Part shown: in pieces, positions 8,214 to 17,064 of the stretch
How positions within the stretch are numbered: the first letter of the stretch is position 1
How the letters are laid out: every line of letters starts with the position of its first letter
DNA from: Paenirhodobacter enshiensis
Lineage (GTDB): Bacteria > Pseudomonadota > Alphaproteobacteria > Rhodobacterales > Rhodobacteraceae
Length of the DNA stretch: 64,000 bases
Direction of reading: 5' to 3'
Assembly (NCBI RefSeq): GCF_000740785.1
Contig: NZ_JFZB01000012.1
Span: 101,803 to 165,802, forward strand
The notes under the pieces: model-generated
Seen by the model: only the letters and a program-made list of their open reading frames with translations
What the model was told of the DNA's origin: nothing
The model's database searches: none
Translations under genes and position numbers: made by a program

Positions 8214-8285
8214 TCAGTCAAACGGTTTTGGCCGTCGCCGCGCCGTTTCCGAAAGAACGCCACAAATATAAGCACAGAGGATGTG

Positions 8286-8576
8286 ATGCCTGTTTTCCGG
8301 ATCGCCCATGTCACCGTCACCGATCCGCTTGCCTACGCGGCCTACCAGCGTGCGGCTCAGGGTGTGTTCGAGGCCCATGGCGGGCGCTTTCTGGCGCGCG
8401 GCGGCCACTCCGAAACCGTCGAGGGCCCGCCGGACGAACGCCACGTGATCGTTGAATTCCCGACGTTCGAGGCCGCACGGGCGTGCTATGCCTCGCCGCA
8501 TTATGCGGCCGCGCGCCAAAAGCGCGAAGGCGCCGCCATGGTCCGCATCGTGCTGGTCGAGGGACTGGCCGGTTGA
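8286..8576 (+). CDS. DUF1330 family protein
   Basis: 96 residues with the dimeric alpha-beta barrel (ferredoxin-like) features of DUF1330: IAHVTVTDPLAYAAY, then GGRFLARGG and HVIVEFPTFEAARACYASPHY, which includes the hallmark SPxY segment. The start is the ATG six bases after AGAGGA; a GTG one codon earlier is an alternative. Family members are small stress- or catabolism-linked proteins whose role is largely undefined. It diverges from the monooxygenase operon across a shared palindromic operator and lies just upstream of a GntR regulator gene, so it may serve the same pathway. Confidence 0.8.
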   Translation: MPVFRIAHVTVTDPLAYAAYQRAAQGVFEAHGGRFLARGGHSETVEGPPDERHVIVEFPTFEAARACYASPHYAAARQKREGAAMVRIVLVEGLAG

Positions 8577-8643
8577 TTGAATACTGCCGTCAGATCAGAT
8601 ACCAAGGGCCCTCGGCGAAGGATCATGCGAGGGCAAGCACCTG

Positions 8644-9327
8644 ATGGAGGAATTCACGTCCACGGACCTGCGGATCAGCCAGCCCCCCAAGACGCTGCGC
8701 GCCATCGTGACGGGCAAGATGCGCGATGCCATTCTCAGCGGATACTTCAAGCCCGGCGAACGTCTGGTCGAGCGCACACTGTGCGATCAGCTGGGCGTAT
8801 CGAGAACCGTGGTGCGCGAAACCCTGCGGTATCTGGAAGCCGAGGGGCTGATAGAGTTCAGGAACAATCGCGGGCCGGTCGTCGCGCGGCTCGACTGGCC
8901 TCAGGCCCGGCAGATTTACCGGATCCGCCAGTTGCTCGAGGCCGATGCGGCCGCGGATTGCGCGCGCGTCGCCGACGACACGATCAAGGCGGCACTCCGC
9001 TCCGCCCTGTCGGCGCTTGAAGCCGCTTACGAAAGCACGTCGCAGAACACGCTTTTCGAAGCCTCGCTGGAATTCTACCACTGCATCTTCTCGGCCGCAG
9101 GTCACGATGTCGCCTGGGATGTCGTCAACAGGCTGAATGGACGAATCAGCCGGCTGCGGGGCATGACCCTGTCGACCGCCGACCGGCACCGTTCCGGCTT
9201 CGCCCGGATGAAGGCGATCTGTGAGGCGATCACGGCGAACGATCCCGCCGCGGCTGCGGCCGCGGTCCGGGAACACCTTGACGAAGCGTCGGAAATCGCC
9301 CGCCATCAACTCGAAGCGAATAGCTGA
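8644..9327 (+). CDS. GntR family regulator, FCD subfamily
   Basis: 227 residues. The N-terminal winged helix spans about 17-85 (MRDAILSGYFKPGERLVER, then VSRTVVRETLRYLEAEGLI), followed by an alpha-helical FCD ligand domain from about 90, with EFYHCIF and the closing AVREHLDEAS. Such proteins bind short palindromes as dimers and release them on binding small organic acids. It lies 67 bases after the DUF1330 gene and facing away from the monooxygenase operon, with the TGGTATACCA palindrome between, making it a natural candidate for that operator. The other intact candidate is the GntR gene at 61685. Confidence 0.88.
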   Translation: MEEFTSTDLRISQPPKTLRAIVTGKMRDAILSGYFKPGERLVERTLCDQLGVSRTVVRETLRYLEAEGLIEFRNNRGPVVARLDWPQARQIYRIRQLLEADAAADCARVADDTIKAALRSALSALEAAYESTSQNTLFEASLEFYHCIFSAAGHDVAWDVVNRLNGRISRLRGMTLSTADRHRSGFARMKAICEAITANDPAAAAAAVREHLDEASEIARHQLEANS

Positions 9328-9332
9328 GCCAG

Positions 9333-9350
9333 CGCACCCGGCCGGGTGCG
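9333..9350. terminator. Bidirectional hairpin between gntR and macB
   Basis: CGCACCCGGCCGGGTGCG is an exact 18-base palindrome located between two converging genes, so it probably ends both transcripts. There is no marked T tract. Confidence 0.55.
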
Positions 9351-9356
9351 ACTCCG

Positions 9357-11330
9357 CTATCTCGACAAGGCCACAACCGGATCGAGCTTCGAGGCGCTGC
9401 GCGCGGGCAGATAGCCGAAGACGACACCGATGGCCGTCGAACTGAGGAAAGCGTAGACAATCGACGTCACGGAATAGACGAACGTGTATTTTTGCTGAAA
9501 CAGACCCAGGATCGGGCCCGCTCCGAGAGCGATCAGCACGCCGATGACACCTCCGAAAAGGCAAACGAGGACGGCTTCGAGCAGGAACTGGATGAGGATA
9601 TCGCCCTGCCGGGCCCCGACGGCCATGCGCACGCCGATCTCGCCCACCCGTTCGGAAACCGTCACCAGCATGATGTTCATCACGCCGATGCCCCCGACCA
9701 CCAGTGAGATGATGGCAATCGCCGCGATCAGCAGGGTCATGGTTTCGGTGGTCGACGTGATCGTCTGGCGAATATCGTCGGTATTCAGGATGAAGAAGTC
9801 CTTCGTTCCGTGGCGCAGGATCAACAGCCGCGTCAAAGCCTGTTCAGCCAGCGAGGGATCGACATCGTCCGCCACCCGCACGTTGACGGAACGCAACGCG
9901 GTATTGCCGAGGAAACGGACCTCGACCGTGGTGTAGGGCAGATAGAGCTGAAGGTTGCTGCTCGCTCCGAAGCCGCCCTGCTGGGTTTGCGTGACACCGA
10001 TGACCTGGAGTGCCACGCTCCCGACCATGATGACCTTGCCAAGCGGGTCGATCCCGTTGCCGAACAGCGATTTGCGCGTGTTCTCGTCGATCACCACATC
10101 CTGCGCATAATTGTCGACCGCCGCCTGATCGAAGAACCGGCCGGATGCAAGCTTCGTTCCCCTGACGTCGAAATACCGGACACCGACGCCATTCACGAGG
10201 GCGTTGGCCTCCTTGTTTGCGAACCGCACCACGCCCGAGGTCGAGACCGTCGGCGTCACCGCCGCGACATAGGGCTGCTTCGCCAGCGCGTCGGCATCGT
10301 CGGAGACAAGCGTCGTGATCTTGCCCGACCGGGTATCGCCGAAACTTGTCCCGGCGAATATCTCAAGCGTATTGGTGCCAAGACTGGAGATATTCGCCAG
10401 CACCGTCTTGCGCGATCCCGCACCGAGCGCCACGACGCAGACGACGGAGGCGATCCCGATGATGATGCCGAGCATCGTCAGAAGCGTTCTCAGACGGTGC
10501 GCGTTCATCGAGCGCAAGGCCATGAAGAATGCTTCGCGAATGCGGTCCTGGGTCATGCTCAGGCGGCCCATCGGGCGTTGCGCCGCACTCTCTGGCGCAG
10601 TCTTCGCCGCGGCGGCCGGAGGCGGTGGCGCCATCGGCATGAAATCGGGATTCGGCTTGTCCGCGACGACATGGCCATCGCGGATTTCGATGATCCTCTG
10701 GGCCTTGCGTGCGACGGACATGTCATGCGTGACGATGATGACGGTCCTGCCCTCGGCATGTAGTTCGCGAAGGATGTTCAGAACCTCTTCGCCGCTGTGA
10801 CTGTCGAGAGCGCCGGTAGGCTCGTCGGCCAGGATGATCTCGCCGCCGTTCATCAGCGCCCGGGCGATCGAGACACGCTGCTGTTGCCCGCCCGAAAGCT
10901 GCCCCGGCCGGTGGTCGGTTCTTTCGTCGAGGCCGAGCCGCACGAGAAGCTCCACGGCCCTGCGATGTCGCTCCTCACGCGGTGTTCCGGCATAAATGGC
11001 CGGAACTTCCACGTTTCCGGCCGCCGTCAGCTCGGCGAGCAGATGATAGCGCTGGAAGATGAACCCGAAATGCTCGCGGCGATAAGCGGCGAGTTCGTCG
11101 GCCTGAAAGGCGGCGACATCCTTGCCGTAAAGCCGGAAGCTGCCGGCGCTTGCGCGGTCGAGGCAACCGATGATGTTCATCAGGGTGGACTTGCCGGAGC
11201 CCGATGCCCCGACGATCGCCACCATCTCGCCCTGACCGATCGTCAGGTCGATGTCCTGCAACACCCAGGTCTGTCCGGCCCCGGAGGGATAGCAGCGCCC
11301 AATTCCTCTCAGCTCGATCACGGCGTCCAT
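9357..11330 (-). CDS. macB: MacB-type ABC exporter (ATPase fused to permease)
   Basis: 657 residues from the ATG at 11330 (a GTG one codon earlier is possible). The ATPase has Walker [10 protein letters not shown] at 41-49, signature LSGGQQQR and Walker [13 protein letters not shown] charged linker leads to the first membrane helix near 275 ([15 protein letters not shown]), a periplasmic domain, then three helices near the C-terminus including [26 protein letters not shown] sequence typical of MacB. MacB works with a MacA adaptor and an outer-membrane channel to expel macrolides, peptides or lipids. The start overlaps the macA stop (TGATG). No TolC gene is nearby. Confidence 0.9.
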   Translation of the reverse strand: MDAVIELRGIGRCYPSGAGQTWVLQDIDLTIGQGEMVAIVGASGSGKSTLMNIIGCLDRASAGSFRLYGKDVAAFQADELAAYRREHFGFIFQRYHLLAELTAAGNVEVPAIYAGTPREERHRRAVELLVRLGLDERTDHRPGQLSGGQQQRVSIARALMNGGEIILADEPTGALDSHSGEEVLNILRELHAEGRTVIIVTHDMSVARKAQRIIEIRDGHVVADKPNPDFMPMAPPPPAAAAKTAPESAAQRPMGRLSMTQDRIREAFFMALRSMNAHRLRTLLTMLGIIIGIASVVCVVALGAGSRKTVLANISSLGTNTLEIFAGTSFGDTRSGKITTLVSDDADALAKQPYVAAVTPTVSTSGVVRFANKEANALVNGVGVRYFDVRGTKLASGRFFDQAAVDNYAQDVVIDENTRKSLFGNGIDPLGKVIMVGSVALQVIGVTQTQQGGFGASSNLQLYLPYTTVEVRFLGNTALRSVNVRVADDVDPSLAEQALTRLLILRHGTKDFFILNTDDIRQTITSTTETMTLLIAAIAIISLVVGGIGVMNIMLVTVSERVGEIGVRMAVGARQGDILIQFLLEAVLVCLFGGVIGVLIALGAGPILGLFQQKYTFVYSVTSIVYAFLSSTAIGVVFGYLPARSASKLDPVVALSR

Positions 11331-12550
11331 CACATCCCCATCGGCGGCATTCTTTTCGGGGCAGACGAGATGGCGGCCGTATCTCCCAGAACGACCTTCT
11401 CCCCTTCCGACAGTCCCGAGACCACCTCCGCGGTCGACTTGTCGCTCGCGCCGAGCCGGACCGCACGAACCGAGACCGTGCCGTCCTGTCCGAGAACCCT
11501 GACCGTGCGGCCACCGGATTCGTCCGGGTCCGAAAGGGCGGCCACCGGAACCGTGAGGACATCCGTGACGCTGGCGACGATGAAATGCACCTCCGCCGTC
11601 ATGTAGGTCAGCAACCGCCCGTCGGCATTCGCGATATCGAAAGTGCCGATATAATAGATGGCCGTGTCGCTGCTGCTGGACGACGAGGTGGAGGACGAAC
11701 TCGACGATGTGAGCGCGGAATCCTTCTCGACGTCTTCCGGCGCGGGTTCGACGAAACCGAGCTTCGCCTCATACCGGTTCTGCCGATCCCCGACGATGGT
11801 GAACCAGGCTTTCTGCCCCGGCTTCACACTCACGACATCGGCTTCCGAGATTTCGGCGCGGACGGTCATGACGTCGAGTTGCGCGACAACGACGATTGTC
11901 GGCGTCGACTGAACGGCGTTGACCGTCTGTCCCTCCTGACTCACCACCGCGATGATCGTTCCGTCGATCGGCGCCGTGATCCGGGTATATCCGAGGTCGA
12001 CCTTGGCGTTGTCGACATCCACCTGTGCCTTCGTGACCTGCGCCCCCAGAGAGTCGATCTTCAGCCGGGTCACGTCGACATCGTTTTGAGCGGCATCGAG
12101 GTCGGACTTCGCGCTGCCATGGGCGGCATAGGTCTTTTGTTCGCGCTGAAGAACCCCTTCGTAATAGCCGAGGTTGATCCGTTGCTCGGCCAGCTGAGCC
12201 TGAACGTCCGCGAGCGCGGCCTCGGCGCTGCGCAGATCGTTCGTCTGGGTCGAGGGGTCGATCTGGGCGATCAGATCGCCGGCTTTCACGGTATCGCCGA
12301 GCTTCACGTTGAGCTTCTCGATCCGGCCCGACACCTGAGCACCGACCGCCACCCAGCGGTGCGGTTTCAGTGTCCCGGTGGCCAGAACGCTGCTTTCGAC
12401 AGACCCCCGGGTCACCGTGGCCGTGAGATACCCGCTCTGCGGCGATGCGCCCAGCTTGCCGCGATACAGGACATAACCCGCAAGAGCCACGAGACAGACG
12501 GCCGCGATCCCGATCGCCCCCCAGCGAAACCTCGACGCGAAGACCGTCAT
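11330..12550 (-). CDS. macA: MacA-type periplasmic adaptor subunit
   Basis: 406 residues: one N-terminal membrane anchor (AIGIAAVCLVALAGYVL), a biotinyl-lipoyl-like domain (VAVGAQVSGRIEKLNVKLGD), a coiled-coil hairpin around 95-175 (AEAALADVQAQLAEQ, LDAAQNDVD) and a beta-barrel region. An unusual Ser-rich tract (about a dozen serines, around residue 285) interrupts the barrel/membrane-proximal part. The start was set at MTVFASRF; codons further upstream look non-coding. It bridges MacB to an outer-membrane channel. Translation is coupled to macB through TGATG. What it exports is not indicated by neighbours. Confidence 0.88.
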   Translation of the reverse strand: MTVFASRFRWGAIGIAAVCLVALAGYVLYRGKLGASPQSGYLTATVTRGSVESSVLATGTLKPHRWVAVGAQVSGRIEKLNVKLGDTVKAGDLIAQIDPSTQTNDLRSAEAALADVQAQLAEQRINLGYYEGVLQREQKTYAAHGSAKSDLDAAQNDVDVTRLKIDSLGAQVTKAQVDVDNAKVDLGYTRITAPIDGTIIAVVSQEGQTVNAVQSTPTIVVVAQLDVMTVRAEISEADVVSVKPGQKAWFTIVGDRQNRYEAKLGFVEPAPEDVEKDSALTSSSSSSTSSSSSSDTAIYYIGTFDIANADGRLLTYMTAEVHFIVASVTDVLTVPVAALSDPDESGGRTVRVLGQDGTVSVRAVRLGASDKSTAEVVSGLSEGEKVVLGDTAAISSAPKRMPPMGM

Positions 12551-12781
12551 GCCCAAATCCGATACGTCATTTTCGTCATTGCTCAAACACCCTTTGCCCG
12601 CTCTGCGCACGACAGGCGGCGCCGGCACCCGTCGCGATCTGCAACGTCGCCCCTTCGCCTCGTTCGCGGCGGCAGCCGCAGCGATTTCCGCCGCGGACCG
12701 CAAGCGCTCTGTATCTGCGCCTCGGACCGGACCGGCGCGGCGCCGGCACGCAACTTACAGCTGAGGGGTTCAACGGGCAAA

Positions 12782-12802
12782 GGCCCCGGTTCCGTCGGGG
12801 CC
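12782..12802 (-). terminator. Hairpin after the ion channel gene
   Basis: GGCCCCG (12782-12788) pairs with CGGGGCC (12796-12802); on the minus strand TTT follows. It should stop the LtrA/channel transcript before macA. The rest of 12551-12781 shows no gene I can support and presumably holds the macAB promoter. Confidence 0.5.
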
Positions 12803-12830
12803 CGCACGATTTTTCATCGGGATCGCGGGC

Positions 12831-13487
12831 TTATTCGCGGCTGGCGTGCAACCCGACCAGCCGCGACAACAGCAGCACCGAATAGAGCGTGCCGCCGATC
12901 GCTTCGAATGCGGCGACGGACTGCGCATAGAACCCCACCGGGGTAATGTCGCCATAGCCGACGGTGGTCATCGTGACATAGCTGAAATACAGCAACTGTT
13001 GCCAGCCGACCGGCACGCCCGAACCGGCCACGAACGATCCCGGCGCCGCCCATTCGATGAGGCCCAGAAGCGCCGCGAAGCCCGAGCCGATCACCAGATA
13101 GAGCGAGGTCGCCGCCAACAGAACATCGGTCATCACCTGCCGCCCCGAGAAGGTGTATCGCACCAGAACGACAACCATCCCGAGGTGATAGAGGATCGAA
13201 CTGAGATAGACCGCCAGCGCCGCTGCGGGGCCCGGGTCGCACGAATTCGCCAGACCGGCGGCCAGGACCGCCAGCCCGATGCCGGCCATGCCCGCCCGCA
13301 GCCCGCCAGATCCGCTCAGTGCCCAGGTTCCGAACACGAAGATCGAGGCATAGAACGCGTAAAACAGCGCCGGCCACGGCATCCCTGCGCCCGAGAGCGG
13401 ATAAGTGAGATTGTGGATCACGATCGCGCCAAGCAAAAGGCCGTTCGCCCGCACCCGGTTGCGCGCGGCAGAGAAGCGCGCCGCCAT
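12831..13487 (-). CDS. Two-helix potassium channel family protein
   Basis: 218 residues with about six hydrophobic segments. Near the C-terminus TMTTVGYGDITP is the potassium selectivity filter (TVGYGD), followed by a pore-lining helix with a Gly-rich hinge. Only the last two helices form the pore module; the front half is an unassigned membrane region. No cytoplasmic RCK domain follows, since the protein ends at HASRE. It begins one base after the LtrA stop, so the two membrane proteins are made together. Probably a K+ leak or stress channel; gating unknown. Confidence 0.82.
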   Translation of the reverse strand: MAARFSAARNRVRANGLLLGAIVIHNLTYPLSGAGMPWPALFYAFYASIFVFGTWALSGSGGLRAGMAGIGLAVLAAGLANSCDPGPAAALAVYLSSILYHLGMVVVLVRYTFSGRQVMTDVLLAATSLYLVIGSGFAALLGLIEWAAPGSFVAGSGVPVGWQQLLYFSYVTMTTVGYGDITPVGFYAQSVAAFEAIGGTLYSVLLLSRLVGLHASRE

Positions 13488-13488
13488 C

Positions 13489-14661
13489 TCAGCCGGCCCT
13501 CCGGTGCCCGAGGGCGGCCATCGCGATCATGATGGCCAGAATGCCGGCCCCGAGGGCAAGGCCGCTCAGATGCAGGGTCAGCGCCCCACCTGCCCAGACG
13601 GCAAGTGCCGCCACCGCGACGGGATAGAGCACGCGCAGACGCCCGGCGATGACCCGATGAAAGATCGTGCACCCGAACAGGAAAAGCGACGGGCCCGAAA
13701 AGGCGACAACGGCGGTTTCGGCATGGGCCGGGTCATGCGGATGGGCCACGATCATCTCGATCGCCACGGCGGTGACGATGGCGCCGCACACGGCGATGCC
13801 ATGTGCATAGGCAAGGCCTGCGCGCGCCAGGCTGGCATGGTCGGTCTCATGTGCGAAGCGGTGTTCTCCCGGCCCCGAGAGATCGACGAAACAGACCCAC
13901 CAGATCGTCACGATCAGCAGGAAGCCGACCGTCGCGGCCAGCGCGGTATCGGGGTGAATCTCATGGCCGACCAGATAGCCGCCGAGCAGCAGGATCGACT
14001 CGCCAAGCGCGATGATGAAGATGAGCTGGTTGCGTTCGAACAGATGCAACCCCTTCAGCGGCCAGCTCGCCATCGGCGTGGCGCCGAGGCCCGGCAGCCA
14101 GAAACCGATATAGGGCGCGGCATAGTCGATCAGAACGGCCAGAACCCACAGCGTCAGTCGCATGTCCGGCACCAGCGCGCCGGCAATCCAGAACAGGCCT
14201 GAAATCGCACTCCAGCCGCCGAGCTGGGCATAGTTGCGCCCCATCGCCTGCCCGCGGAAGACAAGTGCCATGTAGCCCGCCCGGATCAGCGCCATCGCGA
14301 CATAAGCCAGCGCGAAAAGACCCGCGCGTTGTGCGAAGGCCTGCGGCGCCGCCACTGCCATCACAAGCGCGCAGCCCATCAGCACGATCATCAGCACACG
14401 CCCGCCGGGATGGTCCGGGTCGAGCCAGTTCGCCGCCCATGCGGTATAATTCCACGCCCACCAGACCGCGGCGAAGAGCGTGGCGAATTCCAGCGCCCCG
14501 AGCCCGCTCGCATGGTCCAGAAGGTAATGCGACAGCTGCACGATGGTGAAGACGTAGACCAGATCGAAGAACAGCTCCATCGTGGTCACACGAGGGGTCT
14601 GATCCGGCGAGAGATCGCGCAGGGCACGCGGCGGAACGAGGCGGGACAGAAGACGGGGCAT
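13489..14661 (-). CDS. Low temperature requirement protein A (LtrA) family membrane protein
   Basis: 390 residues with roughly ten membrane helices. LtrA hallmarks are the N-terminal TTMELFFDLVYVFTIVQLSHYL, FAAVWWAWNYTAWAANWLDPD and the central ERNQLIFIIALGESILLLG. The start was chosen at the ATG with AGGAGA eight bases upstream; an in-frame ATG ten codons earlier overlaps nothing needed. LtrA was named from a Listeria mutant defective in cold growth and its biochemical role remains unclear. It follows two small genes and an SDR and precedes a K+ channel in one tightly packed unit, hinting at membrane or ionic stress adaptation. Confidence 0.88.
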   Translation of the reverse strand: MPRLLSRLVPPRALRDLSPDQTPRVTTMELFFDLVYVFTIVQLSHYLLDHASGLGALEFATLFAAVWWAWNYTAWAANWLDPDHPGGRVLMIVLMGCALVMAVAAPQAFAQRAGLFALAYVAMALIRAGYMALVFRGQAMGRNYAQLGGWSAISGLFWIAGALVPDMRLTLWVLAVLIDYAAPYIGFWLPGLGATPMASWPLKGLHLFERNQLIFIIALGESILLLGGYLVGHEIHPDTALAATVGFLLIVTIWWVCFVDLSGPGEHRFAHETDHASLARAGLAYAHGIAVCGAIVTAVAIEMIVAHPHDPAHAETAVVAFSGPSLFLFGCTIFHRVIAGRLRVLYPVAVAALAVWAGGALTLHLSGLALGAGILAIMIAMAALGHRRAG

Positions 14662-14687
14662 GGACTTCTCCTGACTGGAACGCGGTA

Positions 14688-14981
14688 TCATCCCCGGAAT
14701 CCGCCACCGGCCAAATAATGGGTCTCGTCGGGGGTCAGAGGCGTGCCCGGGATCGGCAGACGATGCGCAAAGCGGGCGATGATGTCGCGATGGCGCCCGG
14801 CCCGGGCATCGCTATCATACATCCGGCGAGTGCCGCGAAAGGCGTTGCGCTGATACCGATCGGGCAGGATCGCGAGCGCGAGGCAGCCCTCGGCTGTGTC
14901 CTGCCCGCCATCGAGACCGCCCGCCTCATCCGGACGCGCGCGCCACCGGCCGATACCCCGGCAGATCCGCCCCTCATTCAT
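14688..14981 (-). CDS. Hypothetical 97-residue protein
   Basis: I do not recognise this family. The ORF starts with an ATG that overlaps the stop of the upstream small membrane protein gene (ATGA) and ends 26 bases before ltrA, a spacing that argues for a real coupled gene. The product is Arg/Gly-rich, soluble-looking and contains LALAILPDRYQRNAFRGTRR and a C-terminal PIPGTPLTPDETHYL, which reads as structured protein rather than an antisense shadow. No signal peptide or membrane helix. Codon third positions are mostly G/C as in neighbours. Confidence 0.5.
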   Translation of the reverse strand: MNEGRICRGIGRWRARPDEAGGLDGGQDTAEGCLALAILPDRYQRNAFRGTRRMYDSDARAGRHRDIIARFAHRLPIPGTPLTPDETHYLAGGGFRG

Positions 14982-15235
14982 CCGAAGCGCCGCGCGATCA
15001 GCCAGGCAAGCGCCACAGGCAGGGCGAAAACCAGCGCGAAGACCGGCACCTCCTCGCGCAGCGCATATCCCGCATGGGCGACGCCAACCCACAGATTGAC
15101 CGCCGCCGCCAATGCCCAGAGTCCGGCGAACACCGGCACGATCCGGACAAGCGGAATCCCGCGCCAGACCCCGAGACCGAAGAGCGCGGCCATCAGAACC
15201 AGACCGCCGAGAATGACCGCCAGGGTATGGCTCAC
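14978..15235 (-). CDS. Small membrane protein, two to three helices
   Basis: 85 residues starting with GTG that overlaps the SDR stop (GTGA). Three hydrophobic stretches are visible: AVILGGLVLMAALFGLGVW, IVPVFAGLWALAAAVNLWVG and VFALVFALPVALAWLIA, ending in the basic ARRFG. The family is not one I can name with certainty; small proteins of this shape are common beside membrane-stress genes. Both flanking overlaps indicate that it is translated as part of the SDR-to-channel unit. Confidence 0.65.
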   Translation of the reverse strand: MSHTLAVILGGLVLMAALFGLGVWRGIPLVRIVPVFAGLWALAAAVNLWVGVAHAGYALREEVPVFALVFALPVALAWLIARRFG

Positions 15236-15981
15236 AGGAACATACCGCCGGATACTTCAATTCTCTGGCCATTGACCCATTTCGCACCCTCCGAGCACAG
15301 GAACGCCACCACCGATCCGATATCGTCGGGACGTCCGGCCCGGCCAAGTGCCGTCTGCCCCGCGATGAAGGCGTTGATCTGGGCATTGTCGCGCACCGCG
15401 CCCCCGCCGAAATCGGTCTCGATCGCACCGGGGGCCACCGCATTCACCCGGATGCCGCGCGCACCCAGCTCCTTCGCCTGATAGCGGGTCAGCACCTCGA
15501 CCCCGCCCTTCACCGCGGCATAGGCCGCATATCCCGGCAGCGCGAACCGCGCGAGTCCGGTCGAGATGTTCACCACCCCACCCCCGTCGCGCAGCAACGG
15601 AAGAAGCTTCTGCGTCAGAACGAAGGCAGGCCTGAGATGCGTTGCAACCATCTGGTCGAACTGCGCCTCGGTGGTCTCGGCGAAGGGGACATTGATACCG
15701 ACGCCCGCGTTGTTCACCAGATAGTCGAGCCGGTCCGCACCGAGGCCCGCGATCACCGCCCCGAGCGTGGCGATGAAACTGTCATAGCCCGCACTGTCGG
15801 TCACATCGAGTTGCAGCGCGGCGGCCTGCCGGCCCATGGCCCTGATCTCGGCGACCACCGCATCTGCCTTGTCGCGATTGCCGAGGTAGCTCAGCACGAC
15901 GTCGGTTCCCGCCCCGGCGAGGGCAAGGGCCATGTCACGGCCCAGCCCCCGGCTGGCGCCCGTTACAAGTGCAAGTGTCAA
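15232..15981 (-). CDS. SDR-family oxidoreductase (3-oxoacyl reductase-like)
   Basis: 249 residues from a TTG start, chosen because AGGAG lies seven bases upstream and the cofactor motif TGASRGLG then begins at residue 7. NNAGVG, catalytic Ser in NISTGL, YAAVK and the C-terminal IEVSGGMFL complete a normal SDR. The long open frame upstream runs antisense through the LysR gene and is not used. It is the first gene of the unit that ends with the K+ channel and it diverges from a LysR gene that probably controls it. Substrate unknown. Confidence 0.85.
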   Translation of the reverse strand: MTLALVTGASRGLGRDMALALAGAGTDVVLSYLGNRDKADAVVAEIRAMGRQAAALQLDVTDSAGYDSFIATLGAVIAGLGADRLDYLVNNAGVGINVPFAETTEAQFDQMVATHLRPAFVLTQKLLPLLRDGGGVVNISTGLARFALPGYAAYAAVKGGVEVLTRYQAKELGARGIRVNAVAPGAIETDFGGGAVRDNAQINAFIAGQTALGRAGRPDDIGSVVAFLCSEGAKWVNGQRIEVSGGMFL

Positions 15982-16072
15982 TCCGGCTCTCCTGCGAAGT
16001 CCGCTTCCGTCGAGAGGACCATAGCCTGTGCAGGCCAGCCGGATAAACCTGCGACACTTGACATCATTTACC

Positions 16073-16091
16073 AGAATTTGCGAACAATTCT
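16073..16091. promoter_or_regulatory. Inverted repeat just before the LysR start codon
   Basis: AGAATT-N7-AATTCT ends one base before the ATG of the LysR gene and lies between it and the divergent SDR operon. The dyad fits the T-N11-A style sites of LysR regulators; its place suggests autorepression. Confidence 0.45.
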
Positions 16092-16092
16092 C

Positions 16093-17007
16093 ATGGACCG
16101 AATTCAACAGATGCACGTTTACGTCCGGGTCGTGGAAAGCGGCAATTTCACCCGTGCGGCCGAGGCACTCGGTCTGCCGCGTTCGACGGTCTCGGCCACG
16201 GTGCAGGCGCTTGAAGATCGTCTCGGCGTGCAACTGCTGCAACGCACGACGCGCGTGGTGCGCCCGACGCAGGAAGGTCTGCAATTCGTCGAGACGGCGC
16301 GCGAGCTGATCGACGCCATGGCCATGGCCGAGGGACAGTTCCGCCATCGCCCCGAGGAGATTTCGGGCCGGCTGCGCATCGACATGCCCAGCCGGATGGC
16401 GCGGTGCCTGGTGATCCCGCATCTGGAGACCTTCCGCGAGCGCTTTCCCGCGGTGACGCTCGACCTCAGTGCCACGGACCGGATGGTCGACCTCGTTTCG
16501 GAAGGGATCGACGCGGTGGTGAGGATGGCCGAACTCGGGGACAGCGAACTGATCTGCCGCAAGATCGGCGTCGTGTCGATGCTGACCTGTGCCAGCGCCG
16601 GATATCTTGCCCGACATGGGCGACCGGAGCATCCCGGGGACCTCGGCGCGCATCTGCTGGTCAACTATGCGCTGCGGATGCCGGCAACATCCGCCGAGTG
16701 GGACGGGACCGAAAACGGCCGGCCGATCGCCGTCCCGATGCAGAGCCATCTTTGCGTCGACAATGCGGAAAGCTATGTCGCCGGGGCACTGGCGGGACAT
16801 GGGCTGATTCAGGTGCCCGCTCATGACGTCAACGGCGATCTCGCTGCCGGTCGGCTGGTCGAGGTTCTGGCCGGTTTTCGCCCGGCCCCGGTGCCGATCT
16901 CGATCCTCTACCCCCGCAGACGCTATCTTGCGCCGCGCCTGCGGGTCTTCATGGAGTGGATCGCCGATTTGCTGCGCTCAGAGGGGTTCGTGGCGCCGGA
17001 GGCGTGA
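16093..17007 (+). CDS. LysR family transcriptional regulator
   Basis: 304 residues. The N-terminal winged helix-turn-helix (FTRAAEALGLPRSTVSATVQALEDRLGVQLLQRTTR) is textbook, followed by the linker helix and a periplasmic-binding-like effector domain (GRLRIDMPSRMARCLVIPHL). The sequence places it with the group close to AaeR/DmlR-type regulators. The ATG at 16093 was chosen; codons before it are antisense to the SDR gene. It is divergent from the SDR-ltrA unit and probably controls it in response to an unknown small molecule. Confidence 0.88.
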   Translation: MDRIQQMHVYVRVVESGNFTRAAEALGLPRSTVSATVQALEDRLGVQLLQRTTRVVRPTQEGLQFVETARELIDAMAMAEGQFRHRPEEISGRLRIDMPSRMARCLVIPHLETFRERFPAVTLDLSATDRMVDLVSEGIDAVVRMAELGDSELICRKIGVVSMLTCASAGYLARHGRPEHPGDLGAHLLVNYALRMPATSAEWDGTENGRPIAVPMQSHLCVDNAESYVAGALAGHGLIQVPAHDVNGDLAAGRLVEVLAGFRPAPVPISILYPRRRYLAPRLRVFMEWIADLLRSEGFVAPEA

Positions 17008-17028
17008 CGGTTTGCGCGACCTCCATTC

Positions 17029-17052
17029 CGGGCCCGGAGCGCTCCGGACCCG
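17029..17052. terminator. Hairpin between converging lysR and araC genes
   Basis: CGGGCCCGGAGC and GCTCCGGACCCG pair with one mismatch over 24 bases between two converging genes, so it likely ends both. Confidence 0.5.
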
Positions 17053-17064
17053 ATTGCGCCTGGC

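Noticed and set aside
10100..10120. ATTGTCGAC-like sequence
   Set aside because: Lies inside the macB coding region and only half of the palindrome matches; treated as chance.
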